In this document: positions 6,587 through 15,079 of the stretch, one piece after another
Layout: every line of letters begins with the position of its first letter
How positions within the stretch are numbered: position 1 is the stretch's first letter
DNA from: JBMOKT01 sp049323895
Lineage (GTDB): Bacteria > Bacillota > Peptococcia > Peptococcales > BICA1-8
DNA: 64,000 nt
Direction of reading: 5' to 3'
Assembly: GCA_049323895.1 (NCBI GenBank)
Contig: JBMOKT010000013.1
Coordinates: 62,001-126,000 of the forward strand
Notes under the pieces: model-generated
Databases searched by the model: none
What the model was told of the DNA's origin: nothing
Seen by the model: only the letters and a program-made list of their open reading frames with translations
Program-made: the position numbers and the translations under genes

Positions 6587-8011
6587 ATGGAAAAAAAACA
6601 AATGAAGGAAATTCTGGATACTGCCTTGTCCAAGGGCGGGGATTTTGCAGAAATTTATATTGAACATAAAGAAACAACAGGTATTGGCTGTGAAGCCCAA
6701 AAGATTGAGAGAATTAATACAGGAATAGACAGCGGCTGCGGCATCAGGGTTATTTCGGGGGAAAGCACCGCTTATGCTTTTACAAATGTTATTACCTTAG
6801 ACAGCCTGCAAGAGTTGGCTTCCATCGCCAGCCGTGCATCAGTAGGTGAAAAAAAGAACCTGCATATTGATTTTACTACACCTAAACCTCTGGTGGATTT
6901 TAAGATTGAACTGCCTCCCGATGAGGTGGGGGTAGAAGAGAAGGTGACAAAGGTCAAAGCAGCAGATTCTGCTGCCCGCAGTGTTGATCCCAAGATTAAA
7001 CAAGTGAGCGTTGGTTATGGTGACGTAAGGCAAAAGATAACCATAGCTAACAGTGAAGGGACATATGTAGAGGATGAGCGGATCAGGACAAGATTTATCT
7101 GCAATGCCATAGCCAGTGACTCCCAATCTATTCAAACGGGTTTCACATCCCTGGGAGGAACCAGAGGCTTTGAAATTTTTAAGGAAAAAGACCCTGCTGA
7201 GATGGGGTTGGAATCTGGAAAATTAGCAATGCTGATGCTGGGGGCAAAACCGTGCCCCAGTGGAAAGATGCCCGTAGTTATGGCGGCCGAAGCCGGCGGA
7301 ACAATGGTCCATGAAGCTTGCGGTCACGGTCTGGAAGCAGACCTGGCACAAAAAGGGCTTTCAGTCTATGCAAACAAGGTAGGACAAAAGGTAGCGGCAG
7401 AGTTGGTTACGGTTATTGATGATGCAACTATCCCTTACAAATATGGCTCTTACCGTTTCGATGATGAAGGCACACCTGGGCAAAAAAATATTCTTATTAA
7501 GAACGGAATTTTAGAAAGCTACATGTATGACAAAATAACCGGGGAAAAGGACAAAAGGCAGCCTACCGGCAATGGCAGGCGGGAATCCTATAAGGAACGC
7601 CCCATACCCAGAATGTCCAATACATATATAGCTAAAGGCAAAGATGACCCCGAAAAAATTATCAAGTCTGTAAAAGATGGAATTTTGGTAAAAAAAATGG
7701 GCGGAGGGCAAGTTAATACCACCAATGGTGATTATGTTTTTGATGTAGCCGAGGGTTACCTTATTGAAAATGGTGAGATTACCACAGCAGTTAAAGGTGC
7801 TACCTTGACAGGCAATGGTCCCGAAACTTTGCAGATGGTAGAAATGGTAGGCAGTGATTTAGGCTATGCCATTGGGACTTGTGGCAAAGAGGGTCAAGGC
7901 GTGCCTGTCTCTGATGCCCAACCAACAATGAAAATCAGGGAATTAATCGTAGGCGGGACTGGCGGCAGTGGGTCCAACTTATCCAGGGATTTTAAAATCA
8001 GAAGAATGTAG
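6587..8011 (+). CDS. tldD: TldD-type zinc metalloprotease
   Basis: This 474-residue member of the TldD/PmbA (U62) family is the catalytic subunit. Its zinc site HEACGH is at about residue 242, with the downstream GSYRFDDEGTPGQKNILIKNGIL and TGNGRRESYKERPIPRMSNTYI signatures. In other bacteria TldD and TldE form a heterodimer that degrades unfolded or modified peptides; the substrate here is unknown. The partner TldE is at 8806, separated by an endonuclease gene and a terminator. A GAGGTG ribosome site precedes the ATG. Confidence 0.95.
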   Translation: MEKKQMKEILDTALSKGGDFAEIYIEHKETTGIGCEAQKIERINTGIDSGCGIRVISGESTAYAFTNVITLDSLQELASIASRASVGEKKNLHIDFTTPKPLVDFKIELPPDEVGVEEKVTKVKAADSAARSVDPKIKQVSVGYGDVRQKITIANSEGTYVEDERIRTRFICNAIASDSQSIQTGFTSLGGTRGFEIFKEKDPAEMGLESGKLAMLMLGAKPCPSGKMPVVMAAEAGGTMVHEACGHGLEADLAQKGLSVYANKVGQKVAAELVTVIDDATIPYKYGSYRFDDEGTPGQKNILIKNGILESYMYDKITGEKDKRQPTGNGRRESYKERPIPRMSNTYIAKGKDDPEKIIKSVKDGILVKKMGGGQVNTTNGDYVFDVAEGYLIENGEITTAVKGATLTGNGPETLQMVEMVGSDLGYAIGTCGKEGQGVPVSDAQPTMKIRELIVGGTGGSGSNLSRDFKIRRM

Positions 8012-8015
8012 CCCC

Positions 8016-8041
8016 AAACCAAGCACCCGCTTGGTTTTTTA
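8016..8041 (+). terminator. Intrinsic terminator after tldD
   Basis: A 9-bp stem (AAACCAAGC / GCTTGGTTT, loop ACCC) runs into a T-rich tract immediately after the tldD stop codon. Confidence 0.85.
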
Positions 8042-8063
8042 TTTAGTTAAAAGAGGTGGTACT

Positions 8064-8756
8064 ATGGCTAAGGAACAGAAGGAACAGGAACTTTTATTAA
8101 ACATTTACCATAGGTTATATGATAGCTTTGGTCATCGTAATTGGTGGCCCGGGGAAACAAAATGGGAAATAATAGTCGGGGCAATTCTGACCCAAAATGT
8201 TTCCTGGAAAAATGTAGTGCAGGCAATTAACAACCTAAAAGAGGAAGGTCATTTTGAACTGCATGACCTTTATAATGTGCCACTGGGAACTCTTGCAGAA
8301 TTAATCCGGCCATCTCGTTACTATAATGTAAAGGCAAAAAAACTAAAAGCTATAGCAGAACACATTATAGTTAAATACCAGGGTGATATTGATTATTTTT
8401 TAGGACAACCAATTGATTTTTTACGACAAGAGCTATTAAATATCTGGGGAATCGGTCCGGAGACTGCTGATTGTATACTGCTTTACGGGTCAGAAGCACC
8501 CAGTTTTGTAGTCGATGCATATACCAAAAGGATTTATACCCGGCTGGGTATCTTTAACGAAGATATTAGTTATGACGGTATGAGGGACTATTTTATGTCC
8601 CATTTGCCCCAGGATATAGGTTTGTATAATGATTACCATGCGCAAATAGTTGCCTTAGGGCATAATATCTGCCGCAGTAAACCTGTATGTGTCCATTGCC
8701 CTCTGGAAGAATTGGGATTGTGTAAAAGTCTTTTAAACAGGAATATAACGGAATAG
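8064..8756 (+). CDS. Endonuclease III-like HhH-GPD DNA glycosylase
   Basis: This 230-residue protein of the helix-hairpin-helix GPD superfamily has LLNIWGIGPETADCILLY as the HhH motif, followed by the catalytic-type Asp in SFVVDAYTKRIYTRLG. Four C-terminal cysteines (C-x5-C-x2-C-x7-C) suggest a 4Fe-4S cluster with spacing unlike classical Nth. It resembles the short endonuclease III-domain proteins of thermophiles and Clostridia. A base-excision repair role is inferred. The start at 8064 follows AAAGAGGTGG; an upstream in-frame ATG at 7968 overlaps tldD and the terminator. Confidence 0.85.
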   Translation: MAKEQKEQELLLNIYHRLYDSFGHRNWWPGETKWEIIVGAILTQNVSWKNVVQAINNLKEEGHFELHDLYNVPLGTLAELIRPSRYYNVKAKKLKAIAEHIIVKYQGDIDYFLGQPIDFLRQELLNIWGIGPETADCILLYGSEAPSFVVDAYTKRIYTRLGIFNEDISYDGMRDYFMSHLPQDIGLYNDYHAQIVALGHNICRSKPVCVHCPLEELGLCKSLLNRNITE

Positions 8757-8805
8757 GGAGAAAAATAATAAGAGTTATAATATGGAAAGCGGGAGGCAGT
8801 TATGT

Positions 8806-10152
8806 ATGAAAGATAACCAATTTATGAAGTTAGGCAGTGATGCAGCAGCGCTGGCTGTTAAGATGGGCGCAGATGAAGCCGAGGTTTATATCCTCAATTC
8901 CCGCGACTTAAATATACAAGTTGCTAATCAGGAAATTAACAATATTAAATTTGCCCAGGAAAGGGGTTTGGGCATAAGGGTTTTCAAAAATAAAAAGATG
9001 GGCTTTTCCTTTTCTTCGGACTTAAGCCAAACTGCAGTAGATAAGATGGTCCATCAGGCCTTGGCAAATGCTGATAAGACAGAGGAAGACCAGTTTTTAT
9101 CCCTTCCTGAAAAAACCGAAAGATACACCCAATTAGATTTATTTGACCCCAGGATACATGAAACTTCCCTTGAAGAGAAAATCAGTCTGGCCAAGGAAAT
9201 TGAAGGGTGGGCAAAAAAATATGATTCCCGTATTAAAATTACCGAAAGGTCCTCGTATGAGGATTCCTTTTATGAGATATTTATTGCCAATTCCCTGGGA
9301 CTGGAGGCTTATTACCAGGGAGCATACTGCGGTGGTTATGCCCTGGTGGTTGGCGAAGAAAAAGGTGAAAGTCAAACAGGGTTTGGCATGCAATACAGCC
9401 TTAAATATCAGGATCTTGACCCGGAAAAAATAGGCAAGGAGGCTGGTCAGCGGGCTGTTCGTCTCTTAGGTGCAAAAACAATTAATTCCCAAAAGGCAGC
9501 AATAGTATTGGAACCATACATAGCTACAAATTTTTTAGGGTTAATTTCACCCGCCCTTTCAGCCGAAGCTGTGGAGAAAGGCAAGTCTTTTTTGGCGGGC
9601 AAGGTGGACCAGAAGGTGGCAAGTAATTTAATTAATATTATTGATGACGGGTCCATGGAAGGAAGAATTTTATCAGCACCCTTTGATGGAGAAGGAACAC
9701 CTACCTCCAAAACAATATTAATTGAAAAAGGTGTTTTAAAAGGCTATCTCCACAATACATATACAGGAAAAAAAGCCGGAGTGAAATCTACCGGCAACGG
9801 GGTAAGGGGAACATACAGGTCAACACCTGAAGTAGGAACTACCAATTTTTATGTTGCAGGCGGCTCTGGTTCTCAGGAGGAATTAATTAAAAGCACTGCA
9901 AAAGGTTTATATGTCACTGATGTGATGGGCATGCATACTGCTAATCCTATTTCCGGGGATTTTTCCTTAGGAGCTTCCGGGATTTGGATTGAAAATGGGG
10001 AATTTACAGTTCCTGTCCGGGGAATTGCCATAGCAGGAAATATAAAAGACATATTACAAAACATTGATAAGGTGGCCGATGATTTGACTTTTTTTGTAGG
10101 TAAAGGTTCTCCCACTATCCGCATTAATAATATTAGTATAAGCGGCAGTTAA
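8806..10152 (+). CDS. tldE: TldE/PmbA-type metalloprotease partner
   Basis: This 448-residue TldD/PmbA-family protein lacks the HExxxH zinc motif, as expected for the non-catalytic TldE half of the pair. Family signatures include GADEAEVYILNSRDLNIQV at the N-terminus, LSAPFDGEGTPTSKTILIEKGVLKGYLHNTYT in the middle, and GDFSLGASGIWIENGE near the end. The ATG at 8806 has GGGAGG 9 nt upstream and was preferred over ATG 8782. It would combine with the 6587 TldD product. Confidence 0.92.
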   Translation: MKDNQFMKLGSDAAALAVKMGADEAEVYILNSRDLNIQVANQEINNIKFAQERGLGIRVFKNKKMGFSFSSDLSQTAVDKMVHQALANADKTEEDQFLSLPEKTERYTQLDLFDPRIHETSLEEKISLAKEIEGWAKKYDSRIKITERSSYEDSFYEIFIANSLGLEAYYQGAYCGGYALVVGEEKGESQTGFGMQYSLKYQDLDPEKIGKEAGQRAVRLLGAKTINSQKAAIVLEPYIATNFLGLISPALSAEAVEKGKSFLAGKVDQKVASNLINIIDDGSMEGRILSAPFDGEGTPTSKTILIEKGVLKGYLHNTYTGKKAGVKSTGNGVRGTYRSTPEVGTTNFYVAGGSGSQEELIKSTAKGLYVTDVMGMHTANPISGDFSLGASGIWIENGEFTVPVRGIAIAGNIKDILQNIDKVADDLTFFVGKGSPTIRINNISISGS

Positions 10153-10204
10153 AGCTGTTCAAACTGGGCAATGTATGGTAATATTTGTTGGTGGAGGTGA
10201 TAGC

Positions 10205-10648
10205 ATGAATATATTGGTAATTCAGGGACCTAATATTAACTTATTAGGAATTCGCCGTCCGGAAATTTATGGAAGTATGACCATGGAGGATATTCATAGC
10301 AAATTAACCAGCCTTGCTCTGGAATTAGGGTGTAATGTTTCTTTTTTTCACTCAAATTCTGAAGGCGATATTGTAAATGAAATTCAAAGAGCCATGGGAA
10401 ATATAGATTATCTTATTATTAATGCTGCTGCATATACCCATACCAGTGTAGCAATCAGAGATGCTATTGAGGGCACTGGTTTACCAGCTATAGAAGTCCA
10501 CCTTAGTAATATACATGCCCGGGATGAATTTCGGCATAAATCTCTGCTGACTCCCGTATGCCGCGGACAAATCAGCGGTTTTGGTTATTTAAGTTACGAA
10601 ATGGCTTTGCGGATTGCCGTAGAGGAATTAAAAGGAGCTAAAATATGA
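10205..10648 (+). CDS. aroQ: 3-dehydroquinate dehydratase, type II
   Basis: This 147-residue enzyme performs the third step of the shikimate pathway (3-dehydroquinate to 3-dehydroshikimate). The catalytic loop IQGPNINLLGIRRPEIYG carries the active-site Arg and Tyr. HSNSEGDIVNEI, NAAAYTHTSVAIRDAI and EVHLSNIHARDEFR follow in the usual order, and the length matches the dodecameric family. The ATG at 10205 follows GGTGGAGGTGAT. It overlaps the next gene by 4 nt (ATGA). Confidence 0.96.
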   Translation: MNILVIQGPNINLLGIRRPEIYGSMTMEDIHSKLTSLALELGCNVSFFHSNSEGDIVNEIQRAMGNIDYLIINAAAYTHTSVAIRDAIEGTGLPAIEVHLSNIHARDEFRHKSLLTPVCRGQISGFGYLSYEMALRIAVEELKGAKI

Positions 10649-11715
10649 CTGGGGAAAGAATAGTAAAGCTGCGGCAAAAAATGGCTTCTTTAGGTTTGGA
10701 TGGATTTTTAGTACTAGAGTCTATAAATAGAAGGTATCTGAGCGGTTTTACCGGAACTTCCGGCCTTTTACTCATTACCCTGAAAAATAACTTTTTGTTT
10801 ACTGATTTTCGTTACTTGGAGCAGGCTGCAGTTCAAGCTCCGGAATTCCAAGTAGTGAAACATGAATTCCCTGTTTCCAAAACTATCAGGGAAGTAGTCC
10901 AAAGAATGACCTTAGAAGCAATAGGTGTAGAAAGTGAACACATTACATATAAGCAGTACCAGGATTTTGTTGAGAATTTGCCTGGTATTAAACTGCTGCC
11001 CCAGGAAGGGGTCATAGAGACGCTGAGAATGGTGAAGGATGAGCAAGAACTTTTAGCTATTAAAAAAGCTGCGGAAATTGCCGATAAAGCCTTTAACCAC
11101 ATTATTACCAAAGTAAAACCCGGCGTCAGCGAATTAAGCATTGCTGTGGAATTAGAATATTTTATGCGCTCTCTGGGTGCATCTGCTACCTCCTTTGAGA
11201 CTATAGTTGCATCGGGCTGCAGGTCTGCTTTGCCCCATGGCGTGGCCTCAGAAAAGATTATTGAAAAAGGTGATTTTGTTACCCTAGATTTTGGCTGTAT
11301 CTGTCAAGGTTATTGTTCAGATATGACGCGAACCATTGTCATAGGACAACCTTCCGATAAACAGAGGCAAATCTATGAAATTGTCTTAGAGGCCCAAATA
11401 AAAGGCCTGGAGGCCGTTAAAGCCGACTTAGGAGCTAAAGAAGTTGATTTGGTAAGTCGCACCCATATAAGCAGAAAGGGTTATGGTGAATTTTTTGGGC
11501 ACGGACTAGGTCATGGTCTTGGACTTAAGGTGCATGAAAACCCTAGTTTGTCACCCCGGGATAATACTCAGCTTTTGGAAAATATGGTTGTGACAATTGA
11601 GCCGGGAATTTATCTGGCTAATTGGGGCGGGGTAAGAATTGAAGATTTAGTGGTAGTTAAAGATGGAGGTTATGAAAATTTAACCCATTCAATAAAAGAC
11701 TTAATAATTATTTGA
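10645..11715 (+). CDS. M24-family aminopeptidase (Xaa-Pro type)
   Basis: This 356-residue two-domain peptidase has a creatinase-like N-domain and a pita-bread C-domain. Metal ligands are visible in TLDFGCICQGYCSDMTRT, GHGLGHGLGLKVHENP, VTIEPGIYL and GVRIEDLVVV. Such proteins remove N-terminal residues before proline. The position between aroQ and efp is the standard Firmicutes arrangement. It is coupled to aroQ by an ATGA overlap. Confidence 0.93.
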   Translation: MTGERIVKLRQKMASLGLDGFLVLESINRRYLSGFTGTSGLLLITLKNNFLFTDFRYLEQAAVQAPEFQVVKHEFPVSKTIREVVQRMTLEAIGVESEHITYKQYQDFVENLPGIKLLPQEGVIETLRMVKDEQELLAIKKAAEIADKAFNHIITKVKPGVSELSIAVELEYFMRSLGASATSFETIVASGCRSALPHGVASEKIIEKGDFVTLDFGCICQGYCSDMTRTIVIGQPSDKQRQIYEIVLEAQIKGLEAVKADLGAKEVDLVSRTHISRKGYGEFFGHGLGHGLGLKVHENPSLSPRDNTQLLENMVVTIEPGIYLANWGGVRIEDLVVVKDGGYENLTHSIKDLIII

Positions 11716-11734
11716 AATCTAGGAGGTAGACAAA

Positions 11735-12292
11735 GTGATATCATCAAATGACTTTAGAACAGGATTAACTATTGAACTTAACGGTGATCCCTGCCAAGTG
11801 GTAGAATTCCAGCATGTTAAGCCTGGTAAAGGGGCAGCCTTTGTAAGGGCAAAAATTAAAAATCTTAAAACCGGTTCGGTAACAGAACAAACCTTTAGGG
11901 CTGGAGAAAAAGTCCCCAAGGCAATTTTAGATAGGCGGCAGATGCAGTATCTATATAATGATGGAGATAATTTTGTGTTTATGGATAACGAAAATTTCGA
12001 ACAAATTTTCTTATCTGCGGAGCAAATGGATGGCAACGAAAAATATCTTAAAGAAAATATGGAATGCCAAATTTCCCTCTATCAAGGCAAGGTGTTAGGT
12101 ATAGACTTGCCAAATACAGTGGAATTGGAAGTTGTAGAAACTGAACCAGGCATCAAGGGTGATACCGCTTCGGGCGGCACAAAGCCTGCAACTTTAGAAA
12201 CCGGTCTTACGGTACAGGTTCCTTTCTTTATTAATACAGGGGATATTTTAAGAATAGATACCAGATCCGGTCAATATATAGAAAGAGCTTAG
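11735..12292 (+). CDS. efp: Translation elongation factor P
   Basis: This 185-residue EF-P relieves ribosome stalling at polyproline stretches. The N-terminal KOW-like domain carries the loop lysine in HVKPGKGAAF (K32), the residue modified in many species. The C-terminal OB domains end with VPFFINTGDILRIDTRSGQYIERA. The GTG start has AGGAGGTAGACAA upstream. Confidence 0.98.
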   Translation: MISSNDFRTGLTIELNGDPCQVVEFQHVKPGKGAAFVRAKIKNLKTGSVTEQTFRAGEKVPKAILDRRQMQYLYNDGDNFVFMDNENFEQIFLSAEQMDGNEKYLKENMECQISLYQGKVLGIDLPNTVELEVVETEPGIKGDTASGGTKPATLETGLTVQVPFFINTGDILRIDTRSGQYIERA

Positions 12293-12353
12293 TTTAAAGC
12301 AAAGGGTAATATGCCATACTAATAGAGTAAACAATTTTTGAAGGGGGAACAAA

Positions 12354-12788
12354 ATGAAGGATATACATAATAAAATCTCGTACCTGCAAGGTTTGGCAGA
12401 AGGTTTAAACTTAGATGCTTCTACCAAAGAAGGGAAGATTCTAGTCCATATAATTGGCATTTTAGATGACATGGCAGATAGTCTCAGGGAAGCAGAAGAT
12501 GCCCATTTGGAATTAGAAAGCTATGTTGAAAGCATTGATGAAGATTTGTATCAGTTAGAAGATGATTTTTATGAAGATGAAGATGATGACGATGAAGATG
12601 ATTATGACGACGATGAAGATGAAGAAGAGTATATGGAAGTAGAATGTCCCAAGTGCCATGATTTAGTATATTTTGAAACGGATGTACTGGACAGTGGTGA
12701 TGAAATAATTGAAGTATCTTGTCCCAACTGTGATGAGGTAGTGTTTAGAACTGATTATGATGAAATTGACGATGACGAAGAAGAATAG
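12354..12788 (+). CDS. CD1247-type acidic zinc-ribbon protein
   Basis: This 144-residue protein begins with an alpha-helical domain (KISYLQGLAEGLNLDASTKEGKILVHIIGILDDMADSL) found in the Clostridial CD1247 N-terminal family. A run of about 25 mostly Asp/Glu residues follows, then a CPKC...CPNC zinc ribbon and another acidic tail. Function is unknown. Its conserved place between efp and spoIIIA suggests a sporulation or translation-linked role, but that is inference. A GAAGGGGGAAC ribosome site precedes the ATG. Confidence 0.78.
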   Translation: MKDIHNKISYLQGLAEGLNLDASTKEGKILVHIIGILDDMADSLREAEDAHLELESYVESIDEDLYQLEDDFYEDEDDDDEDDYDDDEDEEEYMEVECPKCHDLVYFETDVLDSGDEIIEVSCPNCDEVVFRTDYDEIDDDEEE

Positions 12789-12796
12789 AGATACCC

Positions 12797-12832
12797 AATC
12801 CAAGGTTTTTAAAAAACCTTGGATTTTTTTAT
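12797..12832 (+). terminator. Intrinsic terminator before spoIIIA
   Basis: AATCCAAGGTTTTT pairs with AAAAAACCTTGGATT and is followed by seven Ts. It separates the efp transcript from spoIIIA. Confidence 0.9.
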
Positions 12833-12860
12833 GCATAAAGTTGGATAAGCCCCATATCTA
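12833..12860 (+). promoter_or_regulatory. Possible sigma-E promoter of the spoIIIA operon
   Basis: GCATAAA (12833-12839) and CATATCTA (12853-12860) are separated by 13 nt. This resembles the mother-cell sigma-E consensus (-35 near ATA-rich, -10 near CATACANT). In B. subtilis the operon is driven by sigma-E. The match is approximate and not distinctive in AT-rich DNA. Confidence 0.4.
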
Positions 12861-12881
12861 TATAAGGTAAGGAGGGTATTT

Positions 12882-13925
12882 ATGGCTAAGGTAACAATTA
12901 TTGGCAATAAGGTAAAGGAAATAAACAGCAATACCAAAATATTCCCCCAATATCTAATGGAAATATTCCCCGGAAGGATTAAAAATATCATTAATCTCCT
13001 TCCCTGGGATATTTTAAATGGTATTGAAGAAATACGCCTCCGCCTTGATAGACCCATTACTTTTGTCACGGAAAAAGGGGATTTGACAGTTACTGATGGA
13101 CAAGAAATCACTGCTCAGGTGGAATTGGGTTCAATTTTTTCTCAGGAAGATATGGAAAAGATTTTACATAAAATTAGTCAAAGCTCTATCTATGCCTGGG
13201 AAGAAGAATTCAAGCGGGGTTATCTCACTATACGGGGAGGACACCGCATAGGTTTTACTGGAAAAATTTTATTGGACAAGGGTTTCATAAGAACCATGAA
13301 AGAAATATCAGCCCTTAATATCCGTATTGCTAAAGAAATAATAGGTGTGGCTGATAAGGTGCTGCCATATATCATTGATAAGGAAGGCATGGTTAGGCAT
13401 ACCTTGATTGTTTCGCCCCCCCAATGCGGCAAAACAACCCTTTTGAGGGATTTAATAAGGCAACTCAGTAATGGTATTCCCGTGTTAAAGGTGGACGGTG
13501 CCAACGTAGGTCTAGTTGATGAAAGGTCGGAAATAGCCGGCGTCTTTCAGGGAATTCCTCAATTCAATGTAGGGCTGCGAACCGATGTCTTAGATGGATG
13601 CCCTAAGGCACAAGGAATGATAATGCTGGTTAGGTCAATGTCACCAAGAATAATAGCAACAGACGAAATTGGAACTTATGATGATATCTGTGCTATAGAG
13701 GAAGTATTAAATGCAGGGATTAGCTTAATCACCACAGTACATGCCAAAGACTTAGCACAATTAAGGCAGCGGCCTAATTTATGCAAATTAATAAGTGACA
13801 GATTGTTTGAAAGAATAATTATTTTAAGCCGTACCAGGGGCGTAGGTACAATCGAAGACATTCTGGAAGGAGCTGCATTTGATTCTCTAATTAATAAATC
13901 TTTTGGGGGGAGGGATATTTCCTAA
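12882..13925 (+). CDS. spoIIIAA: Stage III sporulation protein AA, ATPase
   Basis: This 347-residue secretion-type ATPase serves the SpoIIIA-SpoIIQ channel between mother cell and forespore. The P-loop reads SPPQCGKTTLLRDLIRQL (near residue 185). Downstream VDERSEIAG and the Walker B-like IIATDEIG are present, ending with the family-typical LSRTRGVGTIEDI. It overlaps spoIIIAB by 1 nt and heads an eight-gene operon in the canonical order. Confidence 0.97.
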   Translation: MAKVTIIGNKVKEINSNTKIFPQYLMEIFPGRIKNIINLLPWDILNGIEEIRLRLDRPITFVTEKGDLTVTDGQEITAQVELGSIFSQEDMEKILHKISQSSIYAWEEEFKRGYLTIRGGHRIGFTGKILLDKGFIRTMKEISALNIRIAKEIIGVADKVLPYIIDKEGMVRHTLIVSPPQCGKTTLLRDLIRQLSNGIPVLKVDGANVGLVDERSEIAGVFQGIPQFNVGLRTDVLDGCPKAQGMIMLVRSMSPRIIATDEIGTYDDICAIEEVLNAGISLITTVHAKDLAQLRQRPNLCKLISDRLFERIIILSRTRGVGTIEDILEGAAFDSLINKSFGGRDIS

Positions 13926-14443
13926 TGTTCAAGGTTGCAGGTGCTTTTATGATTATTATTGCTTCCGGATTGATTGGACTGGTCATTGCCCGGAATTACT
14001 CAGTACGTCCCCAACAATTGAGATATCTGCAAAGTGCCGTGCAGATGCTGGAAACGGAAATGCTTTACGGATTGACTCCATTACCCTTGGCCTTACAGCG
14101 GGTTGGAAAAAGGCTGCCTTATCCCGTTAACCACTTATTTTTGCATACTTCCAAAACCTTGGTCGAGGGGGAAGGGTATACCGCTGGGGAGGCCTGGGCA
14201 GCATCCTTAAATGAATTGGAAGAACAAAGTGCCCTTTTGCCGGAAGATTTAGATACATTGTTGTATTTTGGGCAAAACTTGGGAGGTTCTGATCGGGAGG
14301 AGCAGAGCAAAAACCTGCTTTTGATTAAAGAACACCTAAAAAACCTGGAAAAGAAAGCAGAAACTGCTAAAGAAAAAAATCAAAGGCTATGGCAGTATTT
14401 AGGCTTCAGCCTTGGTGCAGTTGTTGCTTTAATAATACTTTAA
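13925..14443 (+). CDS. spoIIIAB: Stage III sporulation protein AB
   Basis: This 172-residue protein has an N-terminal transmembrane helix (about residues 5-22) and a GspF-like helical domain containing RPQQLRYLQSAVQMLETEMLYGLTPLPLAL. A C-terminal membrane helix (WQYLGFSLGAVVALIIL) follows. It is the platform protein of the SpoIIIA apparatus, analogous to GspF/PilC. It overlaps spoIIIAA by one base. Confidence 0.96.
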   Translation: MFKVAGAFMIIIASGLIGLVIARNYSVRPQQLRYLQSAVQMLETEMLYGLTPLPLALQRVGKRLPYPVNHLFLHTSKTLVEGEGYTAGEAWAASLNELEEQSALLPEDLDTLLYFGQNLGGSDREEQSKNLLLIKEHLKNLEKKAETAKEKNQRLWQYLGFSLGAVVALIIL

Positions 14444-14469
14444 TAAGGCTAAAAAAGGAGGAGTCAACC

Positions 14470-14667
14470 TTGGATATCGGGATAGTTTTCAAAATTGCAG
14501 GAATCGGCATCCTGACGGCGGTACTTCACAGTGTACTTAAATCATTTGGTAAGGAGGACCAGGCACAATTAGCAACTTTAGCAGGGGTTACCATAGTGCT
14601 TTTTATGGTAATACAGCTGCTGTCTAGTTTATTTGACTATGTCCGCTCAGTTTTTTCACTCTATTAA
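14470..14667 (+). CDS. spoIIIAC: Stage III sporulation protein AC
   Basis: This 65-residue protein has two transmembrane helices and the usual SpoIIIAC length. The TTG start at 14470 lies 9-10 nt after AAAAAAGGAGGAG; an upstream in-frame ATG at 14389 would run through the end of spoIIIAB. The core IVFKIAGIGILTAVLHSVLKSFGKEDQA is the recognisable family stretch. Confidence 0.95.
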   Translation: MDIGIVFKIAGIGILTAVLHSVLKSFGKEDQAQLATLAGVTIVLFMVIQLLSSLFDYVRSVFSLY

Positions 14668-14679
14668 GGGGTGTTTTCT

Positions 14680-15066
14680 ATGGAGATTATTCAGATTGTT
14701 GGTTTAGGGTTAGTATCAACGATTTTCTTTGTTATTTTAAAAGATAGAAAAAGCGAATTTGCTATGCAGTTAAGTTTAGCCTTTGCGGTGTTAATATTTA
14801 TTCTTATGATGGATAAAATCCAGGCAATTCTTCAAGTTTTTGAGGATTTGGCATTAAAGGCTAATATAAATATGTTTTATTTGACCACAATCTTCAAAAT
14901 AATCGGCATAGCTTATATAGCAGAATTCGGAGCCCAAATATGCCGTGACGCAGGAACTGAATCAATAGCAGGCAAAATCGAATTTGCCGCTAAAATATTG
15001 ATAATGGTTCTGGCAATTCCCATTATTGTTGCAATTTTAGAGACTATTGTCAGATTAATACCATAA
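14680..15066 (+). CDS. spoIIIAD: Stage III sporulation protein AD
   Basis: This 128-residue integral membrane protein has about four helices, with the conserved FKIIGIAYIAEFGAQICRDAG segment shared with SpoIIIAC-like proteins. The ATG at 14680 follows AAGGGGTG. It is a channel component predicted to interact with SpoIIIAC and SpoIIIAE. Confidence 0.96.
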   Translation: MEIIQIVGLGLVSTIFFVILKDRKSEFAMQLSLAFAVLIFILMMDKIQAILQVFEDLALKANINMFYLTTIFKIIGIAYIAEFGAQICRDAGTESIAGKIEFAAKILIMVLAIPIIVAILETIVRLIP

Positions 15067-15079
15067 GGTGGCATGTACA

